A stretch of DNA of 64,000 nucleotides from NCBI GenBank assembly GCA_902728285.1, contig CACVBU010000035.1, forward strand, positions 177,704 to 241,703, given 5' to 3'. Origin of the DNA: Clytia hemisphaerica. Lineage: Eukaryota > Cnidaria > Hydrozoa > Leptothecata > Clytiidae. A program made the position numbers and the translations under genes. Within the stretch, counting starts at the first letter, position 1. Each line of letters begins with the position of its first letter. Shown here piece by piece: positions 42,043 through 56,500 of this stretch. Below the pieces are notes generated by a model. It ran no database searches, was not told where the DNA came from, and saw only the letters and a list, made by a program, of their open reading frames with translations.

Positions 42043-43743
42043 TCTATATACAAGAAGTGGTGCACAATATGAGCCTATTTATTTTTCTTATAAGCATCTA
42101 CTTTATAAGCATCAAATAAAAGATAACAGAGGCAAAATCATCGTCACATTGTCAAAACTCTGCCTAATATTTCTAAATATTGTGTCAAAAGTATGGAATT
42201 ATTTTAGAGAGTATGATGAGATTCAAATTATTATATTCTTATGACACAGGCTCTCAACTTTGGCATACTATTTTTTTCCAGTCATAAAAAAAAATCATTG
42301 GAGCTACAAAAGTGATTCCAAAGTATTATACACGAAGTTGAAATTCTGCATTTCAGTGTTGAAAATTTTTGACGAAATACATTGCAAACTCATGAAAAAA
42401 TTCGGGATTAATTTTTTTGTGAATTACGAGTTATCTTCAAGCTCTGTCAATCCTTTTAGCTAAGTAATTCAAAGAAATAAAATTGTCGGAATTTTTATAA
42501 CAAATTGGATAAACAGGCGGCAACAAAACTCGCTTCAAAGACATAATAGAAGATAGACGTCCAGTCGTTTGCATATCCATGCAAAAACTGATCATACCAT
42601 CTTATAGAGCTTGAAAAGTGGTGTCACTTGCCTCATTTTGGTCGACTTAGTCTCCCGAAAAAGTTCAATACATTTTCTAATTTTGATGGACAATACTTCA
42701 GGAGATGCACTTAGAAGAGTACTATGTCTTAAAAAATGACTGACTTAAAAGTTTTCTTCCCAATCCCCGACTCGCGTTAAGTGTTGGAATATTTTCAGCT
42801 GTCAAAAGAAAAGCCCTTATTTTTTTCAGTTGATAGAATCTTTAGAAGAATCGGAGAACAAAATCTTGTTTGAAGATTTTCCAAGCACATCTATGATTTT
42901 GAAAGTTTTAAGTCTAACTCAGTTTAACTCACTTTCAATGATTCTTAAGGTTTAGAAGGATTCCTGCCAGATGGGCGTTTAGGGGGCGTTTAGTTCAAGT
43001 AAATTTCGTACATTACAAAATTTTCTCGATTTTATTCTTGGTAGAAACTCAAAATTTGACAGTTGCTTATAAAACTATTCAAATAATTATAAAAACAGAA
43101 TTTTCTAAAATTGAATTATAAAATCTAGCTATCAAATTTAAATTATCCTAATTCTTCTTCTTCTCAGGTCTCTGCATCGCATAACGTTGTCAACTAAAAA
43201 GAAAGAAGGAATTTCAAAATCTTTAAACCTGCACCATTCACGATTGATTGAGGTTTAGAACACGACATGCGTTGCGAATGATAACGTTTTCAAATTGCAG
43301 AACAGTCAAAAATTTATCATCTTAGTAAGATGCCATTTCTTAGTTGATTTTTTTATCCATTTGAAAGGAGGATGTCGTTAAAAACTTTTTCTTATAAGCA
43401 AAAACTTCCGAAGCCGACTAAGTTTTGGCCGATAAGGTAATAGCCGAGGGGCCCCGCTAATTAATTTTTCAAAAATTTTCCACCCAGGACATTCTTATTC
43501 CAGCCCCCCACTTATTGACTTTTGGGAAAATCTTTTTGAAAGTTCCCTAATACCATGTCGTTCATTCATTCGACTCAGCGCACACGAGTAAAGATGAGGT
43601 TTTGTCATTAATTTTCATTATTTTGAGTTTAAAATATCTTAACTTAACTTTTTTCCAATAATATTTCCATTGAAACATCATATAATATCTTGATTGAATT
43701 CATAAAAAAGATCAATAACAAATTTCCCCTCAATGTATTTTTT
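42043..43743. other. No gene recognised
   Basis: Homology between the lectin copies ends near 42,042. Beyond it is AT-rich sequence with a decayed piece of the G/C-tract MITE at about 43,440-43,520 (TTCAAAAATTTTCCACCCAG). No supported exon. Confidence 0.4.
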
Positions 43744-43920
43744 CTAGGTTTTCGGCCGTTAATTCAGGTTTTCGGCTGTTGATTCAGGTTTCAGCTGTTA
43801 ATTCAGGTTTTAGGCTGTTTATTCAGGTTTCAGGCCGTTAATTTAGGTTTTAGGCTGTTAATTCAGGTCTTCGACCGCTTAATCGGGTTTGCGACTGTCA
43901 ATTCAGGTCTACCTTTAGCA
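43744..43920. repeat. Minisatellite, about 21-bp unit
   Basis: Roughly eight degenerate copies of AGGTTTTCGGCTGTTAATTC. Not coding in a consistent frame. Bases 43,921-44,548 hold nothing recognised. Confidence 0.8.
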
Positions 43921-44548
43921 GACGGAAAAATCATATTTGGCGCCTCGCGAACGGAGATTTTTTTTACCGCCGGCTGAAAAATTTGAAAAATCTTTAAATT
44001 AATAAATCAAAAAAATTTTCGACAAAATATTTTTAGAAATTTTTCTTTTCTTTTTCGAAATTTGAAATTTATTTTCGATGTACCACATGCTCTTTCATGT
44101 TGAATGTAGTCAAGGAGACACGCATGAGAAATTCTTTTTACATGGGTTGGGTGAAAGAAGTATTTTTGAAATGAGAAAAAGATAAAAGAGAAAATTTTTA
44201 TTGAAAATTAAAAAATATGGTGAATTTTCCAACCCTCAGAGAGACTTTGGAAGGTGAAAAACTGACTTTTATCGTCTGCTCACACCCCAGCACCCATTTT
44301 TGCCTAAGTACCCCCTTCAGAGGACGAGTACCACAAAAATGGGGAAATATTAATCGGTATCGGTATTTGAATGAAAAATTTATCAGTATATCGGTAATTG
44401 TGGTAAAAAGTGATCGGTATATTGGTATTACGAAGTTCCGTACGCCCTACGTGCTAGGCCCTCCGTGCTAGGCTAGTTCTTCATGTTAAGGGAATCTATT
44501 TCAAGTATTCTTATCTTATAAAACTATAAAATGAATGAAGAAGCTTAC

Positions 44549-47500
44549 GTCATCCGAAAAATAATCAGGAATGAAGTTAGTGTTTCCATCAGATTCAGCT
44601 TTCTGAAGAGCGCTTGATGAGGTGATTCCAGTAAGCACGCAGAGCGTTTGAAAACCACAGTTTCGTCCAAAATGAATATCAGTGTTCAATCTGTAAATTA
44701 CAAATAAAAAGAGGGTTTTTTGTCTAAATCATTTCTAAGCGTTGCTACTACTAAAGCGTAAAAGACTGAAGAGAGACGTTCAAGTCCTTCATATTCATAT
44801 CTCCAGTGAAGTGATTTTTTTTCGTTGTTGAAATCTTTTTTGTCACTTTTTTTCTTAAAATTGACAAGTGTTATAAACATGAAATTTTGACCAAGTGGTA
44901 GATATGGATGATTGGAGTTGATTTCTTAATTTTTTGTTCGGCCACCTGTCTGATTGGTATTTTACAAAGCAGAATGTAAATTTCGCTAAAATTACGCGTT
45001 GAACGTTTGAGTCTAATTATCTAATAATTGCTAAACAATTATAACATACACAATTGTTTAGGGGATTAACAATTGTCTTCGGTTATCGATTCAAAGAAAA
45101 AATGTACTAGTCATTAGGAGATACCAGAAAAAGATTTTTCATAGACTAAGTTAAAAGTCATGTGACAAGCACCCCCACCCCCCCCCCCCCCGCAAAAGCG
45201 AACTAACAGATCGACTTGACCCCCCTCCCCCCGTTCGTTTTCGTTCGCTTTTTTGCTCGGCGACGAACGTACTTTTTGAATGGCCCCCTTTGCAGACGAG
45301 TCTGTAAAATACGCGTTGACACCCTGCCGGAATTCTTGAACTATTATCAATGACATCTCTAACATTTATGACAATGTACCAAATTTATATTTGATTACAT
45401 GCTCGTGTGGTATTTTAAAGACTGGTCCGTTTCAACCTACAATGCTCACTTTCAGCATAAGAAGCTTATTAATACTAAACACTTGTCAAAATTTCAAATC
45501 AAAAGCATTTGTCAACTAGGAAGCTAGGGGTGTTTCAGAAAAAAGGGCTATTTTGGTTGCAAAAAAATGATCCTGTACCCAAAAACACATGTCATATGGA
45601 GTTGCCTCACAAAATTTTAGCATTTTCAAAGATTGATGATGTCATCAGATGGCGATAACGTCATCGATGACGCCAAAATTTTCACAAAATATGCCAACCT
45701 ATATTTGTTACATACTTCCAGAATTTCATAGTAATTGGATGAGTATTTCAAAAGTTTTTTTTTGGGGGGGGAGGGGGCAATGAAGTAAAAGTCCGAAGGC
45801 CAGAAGCCGCTAAACCCTACCTAAGTTGCGCGGTATTTAGCAGCCCGTGTGGTTTTTATACAAATTTATTCTATACAAAAAGTTATTATTCCAAAGTCGT
45901 CAACAATGACCTTTTAGATGGTTTGGCCCACAGCCGAGAATTGATTTTATCCGGTAAATCTGAACGGAATTGAACGACAAACAAGAGAAGATTGTTAGAA
46001 TTCATTCCTTTTTATGTTAATTCAAGGAAATGAAAAAAAATATTATTTTCAGAATAAACCATTACAAGTGATACTTTGATGGACCTACCTGGATTATGCA
46101 TTTAACACGTTTATAATTGATATCTACGTGACGTGACCATTAAACAATCATTCAGAACACAAATAGTCCGATTCTTAAATTCGTCGTTTGTTTCTTATAA
46201 AAAAACGTTTTTTAGAAACCAATTTCATGTTTGAAATGTTTTATATCAAGACTTCGTAGCAAAAAAACATCTCCAAAAAATTGAGTAATTGGCTAAGACT
46301 TGATATAGTTTTAATAGTGATTCTTATTATAAAGCTGCTTTTTTTGAGCTGAAAAATTCATTTTTACAAAAGCGCTTGAGCCATCTTTATCTACATTATA
46401 CAAAAATCAGAAAAAAACAATGGTCAATATTCACTAAGTCAAAAAACCTTTTATGGCCGTTTTTTAGATGAAATACCCAAATTTTGCTCAAACTCGGGCT
46501 CCGTCACATGAGGGTTACTATGCTCTTATCAAAATTCGTAGAAATGAAGAGCCAACATCGAAACCTAAGTAATGATAATTGCTTATATAAATATCGAATT
46601 TTGGCCAGTTTTTCATTACAAACAGGCCAAACAACCAAAATTTCCTGTCTAAACACTCGGAGAAAAGACAAAATCTATCTCATAAAAAAATTGCGTAATT
46701 GACTAAGAACATGATGTATCTTCTTATAGTGATTCTTATCGCTAACATGCGTTTTTTTGCCATCAAATTTTTTTGCAAAAAAACTGCTTAGCCTCTTTAC
46801 CTATCGGTTACCCTACTGTATGCAAAAATTTGAAAAATAATGATCCATTTTTTAACGTTTTTTGGCCCAAATTCCCAAAAACATTTTTTCGAAAATTCAG
46901 GTCTGTCACATTTCAGGGTTAAGTTATGCATCTTTGTAAAAATCATAAAGATGAAAGAGCCAATCTCGAGAAAAGCCAATACCTAAGAATTGCTATGGCT
47001 TATAAAAAATCTCGATTTGGCAGTTTTCTATAAAAACAGCCAGCAACCCAACATTTCTGTCTAACACACAATCTCAAAGTAAGTCCTCTAGCAGAAAACA
47101 TCATCTCATAAAAAATGCGTAATTGACTAAGAACTTTCTGTATGCTTATATGTGATTTTATAGATAAACATGCGTTGTGAGCCAACAAAAATTTTTTGCA
47201 AAAGTCTGCTTGAGCCCTCTTACCTATGATGGTACCCTCCTTTCTGCAAAACATCAGAAAAAATTTAATGATCCATTTTCACAAAGTCCAAAAAAGCCGT
47301 TTTTAGCCGTTTTTGGCCCAAATTTGCCCAAAATTTTTTTTCAAATCAGGTTCTGTCCATCAGGGTTTATAGTAGCAACTTTGTGTAAAAAATCATAAAG
47401 AATGCCAGAGCAATCTCGAGAAAAGCCAATATCCTAAGTAATTGATAATTGTTATAAAAAATATCGAATTTGGCCATTTTTCTTATAAAACACGCAAGCA

Positions 47501-50500
47501 ACCAATTCTGTTAAACACACAAATTCTTCAAAAGTAAGCCCTCTTGAGCAGAAAAAACATCTACTCATAAAAAAATGGTAATTGACTAGAACATCGCTAT
47601 GCTATAATAGTGCTTTTATGTAACATGGTTTCGTGGGCCAACAAATTTTTTGCAAAAATTGCTGACCATCGGATACCTCGATGGTCCCTGCTTTCGTGCA
47701 AAAAATAAGAAAAAATAATGATCTATTTTTCACAAAGTCCAAAAAAAAACCCGTTTTAGCCGTTTTTTGGCCCAAATTTGCCCCCAAAAATTTTTTTTCG
47801 AAAATCCGGCTCCGTCACATTTTGGGCTTTGCCATTTTGCATCATCGTGCAAAAAATCAGAAAAAACTAATGAGCCAATCTCGAGAAAAGCTGGTAACTA
47901 ACGGACGGACGGACAAAGGTTAATTTATAGGACCTCCACCGGGGTAGGTCCAAAAAGTACAAGGATATGCATGAATTCGTGAATATATTAGTTTCTGTAT
48001 GAATAAAATACAGAAATTACCCCAAAAATGAGAAAATGGCAAGACCAAGACCTGTGAAAGAAAACAACAAAAATCCTAAAAAAGGCCAAAAAGGACAAAC
48101 CAAAAAGATACTAGAAAAAAACGCAGATGTTCTACGTCCAACAACAATAAAACAAAATTAGATATAGTACAAAGATATTCTCCTAAACAAGTACATCTTG
48201 TGTTGTCTTGCTGGCATTGATCTCGCAAATATATCCTCGTTTGTGACTTGGGAATGAACAGCGGAGGTCGTTCAAACAGGGTCCTGCTTTATGGTTGGCA
48301 ATGAGTTCCGTACAATCCTCGTTTCGAAAGTTGTTCGGTTCTTTGGGGCACCATTTCTTGTAGCCAGATCTTCCACCAAAAGCGGAACTACCGGCTGCCC
48401 ATACAAATCTCTTTTCTTTTTTAAAGTCGTTCAAACCAACGAATGCAGACTTGATATTCATCTTTCTAAAGTAAAAAAAAGTGTCATTGGAAGAGAGCTA
48501 CCATAGAAGTTTTTTACATAAAATTGTCTCTGAGAAAGTGAAGTAACCGAACATTAAATGAATTCTGAAAATATGCCAGCTTTATACGAAACCTCATACG
48601 AAAATCATTTCCAACAGCATAACAAAACGAATTGGTAAGGCCGACAAATGGACAAAAGTTCAAACTTACTTCAATTGAGCAGCCAAATAAGCATGATCAC
48701 TTGGGTTTGTGATGGTAGCAAGGTTACCGCCACAAGCTCTGCATTTCTTTTGTGCATTGATCCATGTTTCTGGTGTCCTGATGATGCGATATGAAGATGT
48801 GTACACTCTTGTGATTGTCCTCACTCTCAAAAGGTCTGCAATATAAGGAACATCAAATGATCGATATCGAATGAGAGGAAACTATTTATAATTAAAGTGT
48901 CTTTAGATTTGGTCCATTTCATAAGCATACACAGGGGATAAACGAGCAGAAGTTTTACTTGATCAAAGTAGTATTTAACTTACAGTATATGGCCCCCAAA
49001 ACGGAGACGGCCCCCAAAACGGAGGTTTTCATTAAAATGAAGATTCTGACTTCTAGATTTATCAGAATTAAACGATTTTTGTTATTTTGAAGAATGCGGT
49101 GAATTAAAAATAGCATGTTTTTGCTGGTGAGACAGATTCAAATAACTATGCGTCTCAGGAAATATTTTAACACAAATTAGATAAAATGTATACTCTAGCT
49201 CTAGCTCCTGGATATGAAATAATTATGAAAACGGGGTATAGGAAACTTTCTAACCTAATCCGTTCAGAAAATGCAATCCTCTGGACTTAGCGGCTGGGTT
49301 AAAGTTACGATCTGAGGTCAACCCAGTTCTTGGGCCTAGAATACATGACAAAACGAAAATTCTAATATGGAAAAAGCAAAAATCTGGATTCTATCATCCC
49401 TGCGTTAATAGTTTATACAAAAATTAACATATATATAAAATTTTGTCTGAATCAGCAAAAAATGGCAAAACTGTCATTTTTTGCAAATATAGGCGAAAAA
49501 TATCTTAAAGTTAATATTTTCAGTTTCAGTTAAGCTTTTTTTCTAAAATTTTCCACCTATCTTCCATCGAATGGAACTATTTTCAAAAAAATGTTTAAAC
49601 ACTTGATTACGACGTTTGTTTAATCAAATTGTCATTTTGAAATTTCTAAATTTCGTTTGGATTGCAATATCGAAATCTTGAAAATATTCAAAATACAAAA
49701 ATTTTACATCTCGGGTCTAAATTAGGGAAAACACAATATGTTCATAGTTTCTCCCCTATTACCAATGGGCTTAAATTTGCTTTAACTACACCTCCGTTTT
49801 GGGGCCGCAAACCTGCATTTTGAACCCAAGGGTATACTGTAAAAATTTTATCAAATAAATTAGGCCCAAACCTTAAATCTATTTCAAAAACTCTGGTCAA
49901 AATTTGTATCATATCTTAAGATATCTCGACGAAAGCGCAAAATTCCCCTCGTTTTGGAGGCCTTAGAAAAAAGTTACCTATTTTAAGGATTGAAAAATAT
50001 TGTTGAAATTGGAAATTTTGAAAAAGAACTTCCAGGAAATAAAGTAGAGATGTTAAAGGTTTTCATGCAGCAAACATTTTTGTAAAATATCTTTTCCTCT
50101 AGATTTGAGAGAAATTTCAAATTTGATCGCCGTTTTGGGGGCCACATACTGTAGTTAAATTGATATCAATTTTTCCATTTTTTTGGAGGATATATTTTCA
50201 AGAAATAAGTCCTCAGAAAAAGTACGTCCATGCCCTGTATGGATATTAAATGGTACAGCCATACTCGTGGTTCTGACATCATTTGTCAGGAAAAAGAAGG
50301 GAAATGGTAAAAGAGTTAATGAAAGGTAGTTTAGGAACAAAATAATTTACTGGTCGCGCTTGCACAAGCCAAAACAGCGAACAAAAACGCCAAGGATGTC
50401 TTCATTTCAGATTTTGCCGAAGAGAAATCAAAACTAAATCTCGGGAAGCTAACAAATGGTGCTGTACATGAATAAAGTAAAGAAGTATCAAAACAACACT

Positions 50501-53500
50501 GCTACTCTTAATGTAATGACGGAAACAAAAGCACGAGGATGATTTATCAATTCTTGCCCACACTTTATATAGATCTCACCCATCGTTGGAAAACACCGTG
50601 CCAAGACTTGTTTTGTTCAAAACAATCCTTATATGGCTTCCTAACTCTCTTCTGTGGGAATTGAAATTTTCTTTCTTTCGTTTCTTTCGCTTATTATGTA
50701 GCAATCCTATCAAGTTTGGTATTTGATGTCACTTTTAACCACTTGTTCACAATATTTTACTGGTAGCCATCTGCAAAAAATTTCAACAAAAGGCTTGATT
50801 TCCAGGACAACTTCGCAAAACAGGAAAATCGTTTTCAAACTATAATTCTCAATTAAAACGGACACGAGTAGCATAATGAACAATCCCACTTACATGTTAT
50901 GAATGCCAAATATTCGAAGATGGATTTGAATACGGGAGGTTCCAATTTCAAAGAATAACTTTTTGTACAATGCTCAAACAAAACATAAAATTATGATTTG
51001 CATTCGAATGTTATTGTATATTATATTATTATTATTTGCAGGAGTGCAGATACAAAATATATACAATCTTATATACAAGTCCATATACATGGCAGTAAAA
51101 ACTGTGTGACTCAGGCAAAAAAGAAAAAGTAAAGCAACCACTGCAAAGGCAACGTGTTTTCTACATTAAACTTGAGGATTATGGCTGGTTTGGTGTTTTT
51201 CGGCGGGAGTCAATGATTCAAAATATATACTAGTATGACAGTAAGTTGAAAAAAAAAAAAAAAAAAATTATATTGCCCCGCAGGAGAGTAGCGACGAGGA
51301 GGCACTCATAGTTCACGCAAGAATTGGACGGAATCTCAAAATTTTGCGAATTGTTGTTGTGTTGTCGAGTAAGACATCCAGTTGTCCCTCCGTAATGTTC
51401 GTTTTTTTTCGGGACGGTGTAATATTTAGTAGTACATATAATTAGTACATATTTTCATATTACGTTATATGCTATTACTATTATTACAATTACAATTTTA
51501 GTTTGATTTAGCTGAAAGCTGAATGAGCGTGTTATAAATGCAAATCATAACAGTGTATGATATAACACGAATTACAATATTACTTGTGCAAATCAAAACA
51601 AACAAAATGGCAGACAGGTTATGATGATGATGAGCTGATTCATTGACTGGAAAAAGGTTTGTATGTCAAATTTTGTTTCTTGTCTTTGAAACTGAATACT
51701 ACTACTGTAATTTAGTCAGAAGTTCACTCCGCAAGATTTCATTCTTTTGCGGAATTTAAAGAATTGCTCAAGTTTTCAAATGACATTTGATATTTTTGTT
51801 TAACTCTAATTATCTTGTCTTTTTTTATAATAACTACCTTTATTGTATAGAGCTTCTCGAGCTTTAAATTACCATCAAGAAAGTCGAGAAGTCCTCTTAA
51901 TCTTACTTAGTAAACCAAGATACCGGCAAAGTACAAAAATTGAATGCTGCATATGTAAAGTTGAATCCAAAGTGGTTGAATTAATGTGCTGTCAATCAAT
52001 GTAACAAACTTTTTCTTTTGGTCTTAAAATAGATTTACCTCACTTAGAGTTTTTTCACTGTTTTTTCAGTGTGTAAATCTATTCAAAAACCTGCAAAAGT
52101 TTGTTACATTCGTTAACTTTAATGCGCACATTCAACTTTTTCATGCAGTTGTGATAACTTACGCTGCAGTGGTTTGGTGAAATAGCTCCAATTCTGGCTT
52201 TCAAGTTAGGATGACCTTCCCGAAGCTTTTAACGGTGGTAGACTAGGTACACGACAGTCATCGAAACACAATAAAGCGAAAGTATATATAGCTATAAACT
52301 CAAAAAGTCTAGCTTCCTGAAGGCACGTCTCTTCATTGTCTGCGCTGCTTGGAGAAAAGATTGCATCATGAAAAAGTACTATGCACTTGAACAAAAAATT
52401 TAGGCACATTTCAACTTTTCTCGACTGTACGTCTGAATGGACCACAATGGCATTCCTTTATTTTTCTATTGACCAATAAAATAGAAGATTTTGTTTGAGA
52501 AGTGCAATCACAGCGTACGCAAGTGGAGGCCGGGCCTTAACTAGGATTGGTTTCTATTTCACCCTATTTAAGATGGCGCAGAACTTTTTGATAAATTTCA
52601 TACGCAGTATCCTCTTGACTATTGTTTATTAGGCAAAGTTAGAGAATTGTGAAATATAGCAGCCAATGAAAAAACAAAGCTATTTGATGGTTATCTTGTT
52701 GATTATTCACCATATTTTTCTAGATTTAAGATGTCGCGGCATTATCAGAAAAGGTCTATTTAGTGAATAATAATCACGATATATATGTGTAGAAAGAAAC
52801 TAAGGAGAAAAAACAAACAGGAGATGTGAACAACCTGTAGCGATCCATAATTTTTTAAATATATTTGAGAAGCTTTAAATTTATCAAGCTGCGAATTCTT
52901 CAAGGATTTGTTAATGGAATATAATTTTTTCAATTCAATCATCAATCAATCAATCAATCAATCAACCAATCAATCAATAATTAAATCAATCAATTATTCC
53001 TGGTTATTTTTTAATGTTTTAATATTTAAAGCATTAAAGCTTTAAGTGCATGACATGATCTTTATGTGGGGGCATTTAGTGAAAGATATGACTAGTTTAT
53101 ATTATATTCAATAAATAATAAATGTGTAAAATAATGTGATATATAATAAATAAGTAGTTCTAGAAATATATGTAGTCTTCATGTTGGAGAGCTCTCCCAG
53201 TCATATTAAAATTTATTTTGTCAAGACAGTCAGACTTTTTCAGGGCCTCTTTGAAGGCATCATAAGTATTTTTCTCCCTGATTGGAATTAGGAATATTAT
53301 TCCACACAATAGCAGCTCTATATTTGAAAGGGCGTTTATAGTCAACAAAAGTAAAGCGTGCTTGGTCAATTTTAGATGAGTTTTTTTCTCTTGTCATAGA
53401 AATTAAACAAATTCCCCTTTAAAAATAACTTTCATATTGATTCAAATGCACTGAAATAGCTCCGATCAAAGATATTTGTTGACTGAAACTATGTGAATAG

Positions 53501-56500
53501 TAACCTCGGTGAATAGCCGTAGTATGCCAAGAATTATTCGATGGCTGTTTTTGCCTACAGAAAAAAAAGATTTCGAAGGACAATTTTAGCCGACAATGCT
53601 TTTCCCTGTCAGGTGATTAAACATGCATGCTTTGATCTGAACTTTCCGATTTTTATGGTGGAAATACCTGCTGGCACAGTTTTCAAGCTCGTATTTAGAT
53701 TGGTTTATAAATCTCGAGAAAGCAATCCTTTTACGTGTGATAAGAAAATTCTCTATTCCATGTCAAAAGACAGGACGTTTAATGAAAGGAAGATTATGTG
53801 CTAGTATACAGATCATGGCACGTTTGCTTGAGATCTCGAGGGCATCACTCGTCAAAAAGTCAAGTGCAAGTGCAAAAGGTGCCTTCCCCAAGGTGCAGCA
53901 AGTTTTTAACTGTCAAGTGCACACCGATCTGAAATTCTACACACTCCAAGAGCAGGTGCAGGTCGTCGTCGGGGGTAAAGACTGAATTCAAAAATGGATG
54001 AATGTTAAAATTGATAACACAGGGGCCGCGGTCCGACCACATTTTTGAAAGAAAATGAAAATAGACATGGAAATAATCTTGAGTGCAGCCTTGCCATATT
54101 CTGCAACTGGATGTATAATGCGTCACTTTAAAGCGTTATGAGAAGGGGTTTGTGGAAAATCGCGAAAGTTTCTGCTCGCGAAAGTTGGTACGCCTAGATC
54201 CTTTCAATCAATAAAATTAAATTGGATGCCAAAATTTAGAGCATCCTTATCATGTTGGAAAAGATTTCACGTTATCAAATAAGAAAATACTTACCGATCG
54301 CCTATCATGATTGAAGTGGAAGGGTCAATATCACATCTGCAGAAAAAAAAAGAGGAAGAAAAACTTAAATACCTATCAACACATAAGACCCCCTTTGAAA
54401 TAATTAGGTCTTGCTCCAAACTGTCAACTTTAAAAGTTAGTCTAACTGCAGCATACAAGTGATAATTCAAACCTTTAACTTTCGATAAGAAATGTCTTGT
54501 TCATGACAGTCTACACGTTTTTGGAGTTTAAAAGATCAATCTAATTTTTAAAGAATTTTAAAGACATACTTTCGCAAAAAGGGCCAAAATTTTATTTTAA
54601 AAGAAAACAGTGTAATACTACATACAGTATGAAGTGACAGTGCAGTCTACATAATTCAAACCACTTTAACTCGAATTCTCATTTCGAACACAATTACGCT
54701 TGTGCTTGTATAGTTTAAAAAAATAATGGGCAATTATATGAAAACATCGTTAACGTACGTGGTTTGAGCAACTTCTAAGAACATTTTATGAGGCTTTCCA
54801 AGCACAATTGGTTGACGTTCTGCGACAGCTGTGACTGCTGCTACCACTACTCCAGTTCCTTTAAATTGAGAAAAACAAGCTTTGAAAACTCGCATGATTT
54901 TAATACATAATGATATCAGCAATCAACAAGATATCAGCATTAACGATGAAGTGCGTAGTCAAAAGAAATTGGCAGGAAATATTCTCAGATTTACTAACCA
55001 TTTAAATCCCATTATCATTTCTAACATTGTGCAAAATACAATGATGGCTAATTTCTTATAATTCGCATGCATTTTTAAAGAAAAAATCGTGATCTGTTTC
55101 GATTCCAATTCACTTTATTTAAGAAATTTCTTGTTGAGGGGTAATGGTGTTTTCACAAAAATGAACCTTAACTGGATTGTGCAGTGAGGATTATAACCAC
55201 GTTCTTGACCAATCAAAAAAAGGAAAAGAAAAATTAAGGCACACCTGCAGCAAATACACCAGGCTTCACTGGATATCGATTGTCTGTGTTTGTGACAATG
55301 AAAGGTATTTCAGGGTCTTGTAAATATTGCAGTGCCTCCGAAACTTTTGTTAAACAAAAATGATTATCGTACCCAACAACCACAGCTCCCACCTATTGAA
55401 TATTTATAATAACAATATTAAGCGGATATTGCATAGTCTTTGAATGGATGTTTGGTTCATTAATTCGAGGTGAGAGATATTCAACGACGCGAAGCAGAGA
55501 AAGAAAAGTCGTTCTATTGCAGCGTGTAACTATACCTTACCTCAACACGTATATATGTGCGTATTGACGTCCGTTTGATAGTACAACTCATGGTTTTCGC
55601 TTTACTAGTGCAACTGCTCTTACCGATTGAGCTACCCAGTCTACACTGTGGAAGCAGAATCGTATTCTGTCAAGGCGATGGTTGATTTTTATTATGACTT
55701 TCGTTTATGATTCATTGTTAAAAATTGATCAACTTCTGTATTAACCGATTCTCTAACGGAGATTTGAGGAGAATGAAGCATGTTACTGTTAGATTAGATG
55801 TAAATCCAATAAAACTAACCTTGATTTAACTTACATCAGGTTCTTTGGTGACCAACATATCTGCTGTGTTTTCTCGAGGCTGAAGAATAGTAATAAACCA
55901 GCTGCGCTGGAAGGTCAGCCTAAATTGCTTAATATGATTAGAAAGATATGTTGTTAAAAATTGATATGATTTACTAAAACGAGAGTGAAAAAATCATCAA
56001 ATTTACGTTTGTATACAATATGGATTAAAAATATGCCATGTTCATCTGTATGAGAGAATAATTATTCTCTCTTAATAGGAGAATTTAGCTGATTAGATAT
56101 AAAAAGTAGATATACAGATGAACAGCAACAAAAGGCTACTCAACAAGATTCATGAAATAAAATCCTTGCAAGGAGTTAAAAGCAAGAACTTACTATCAAA
56201 TCACAAAATTGTATCACTTTATTTTTCACTAAGCTTAGAGATCAATTATATTTAGCTCAAGCTGGAAAAGATCAAAAAGTTTCCAAAAACAAAGATGCTG
56301 TAAATCAGTAAAAGTAAATGGTGTCATCTATTCTCTTAAATGCAGAGAATAGTTAGCTTACGACAGTTTTTATAATAAGAATGAAAAATCAAAAAAGTAC
56401 ACAATCTAAAATTTATTCAAATTTAAGTTTATTTAGCACCCCGGTGTCGTCCCGAAAAGACTGTAATTATGTACGTATTTACCTATTAGCCTAAATATGC

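Noticed and set aside
53541-53985. Overlapping plus-strand frames as a gene
   Set aside because: No motifs, no splice logic, opposite frame equally open; lies in an intron.
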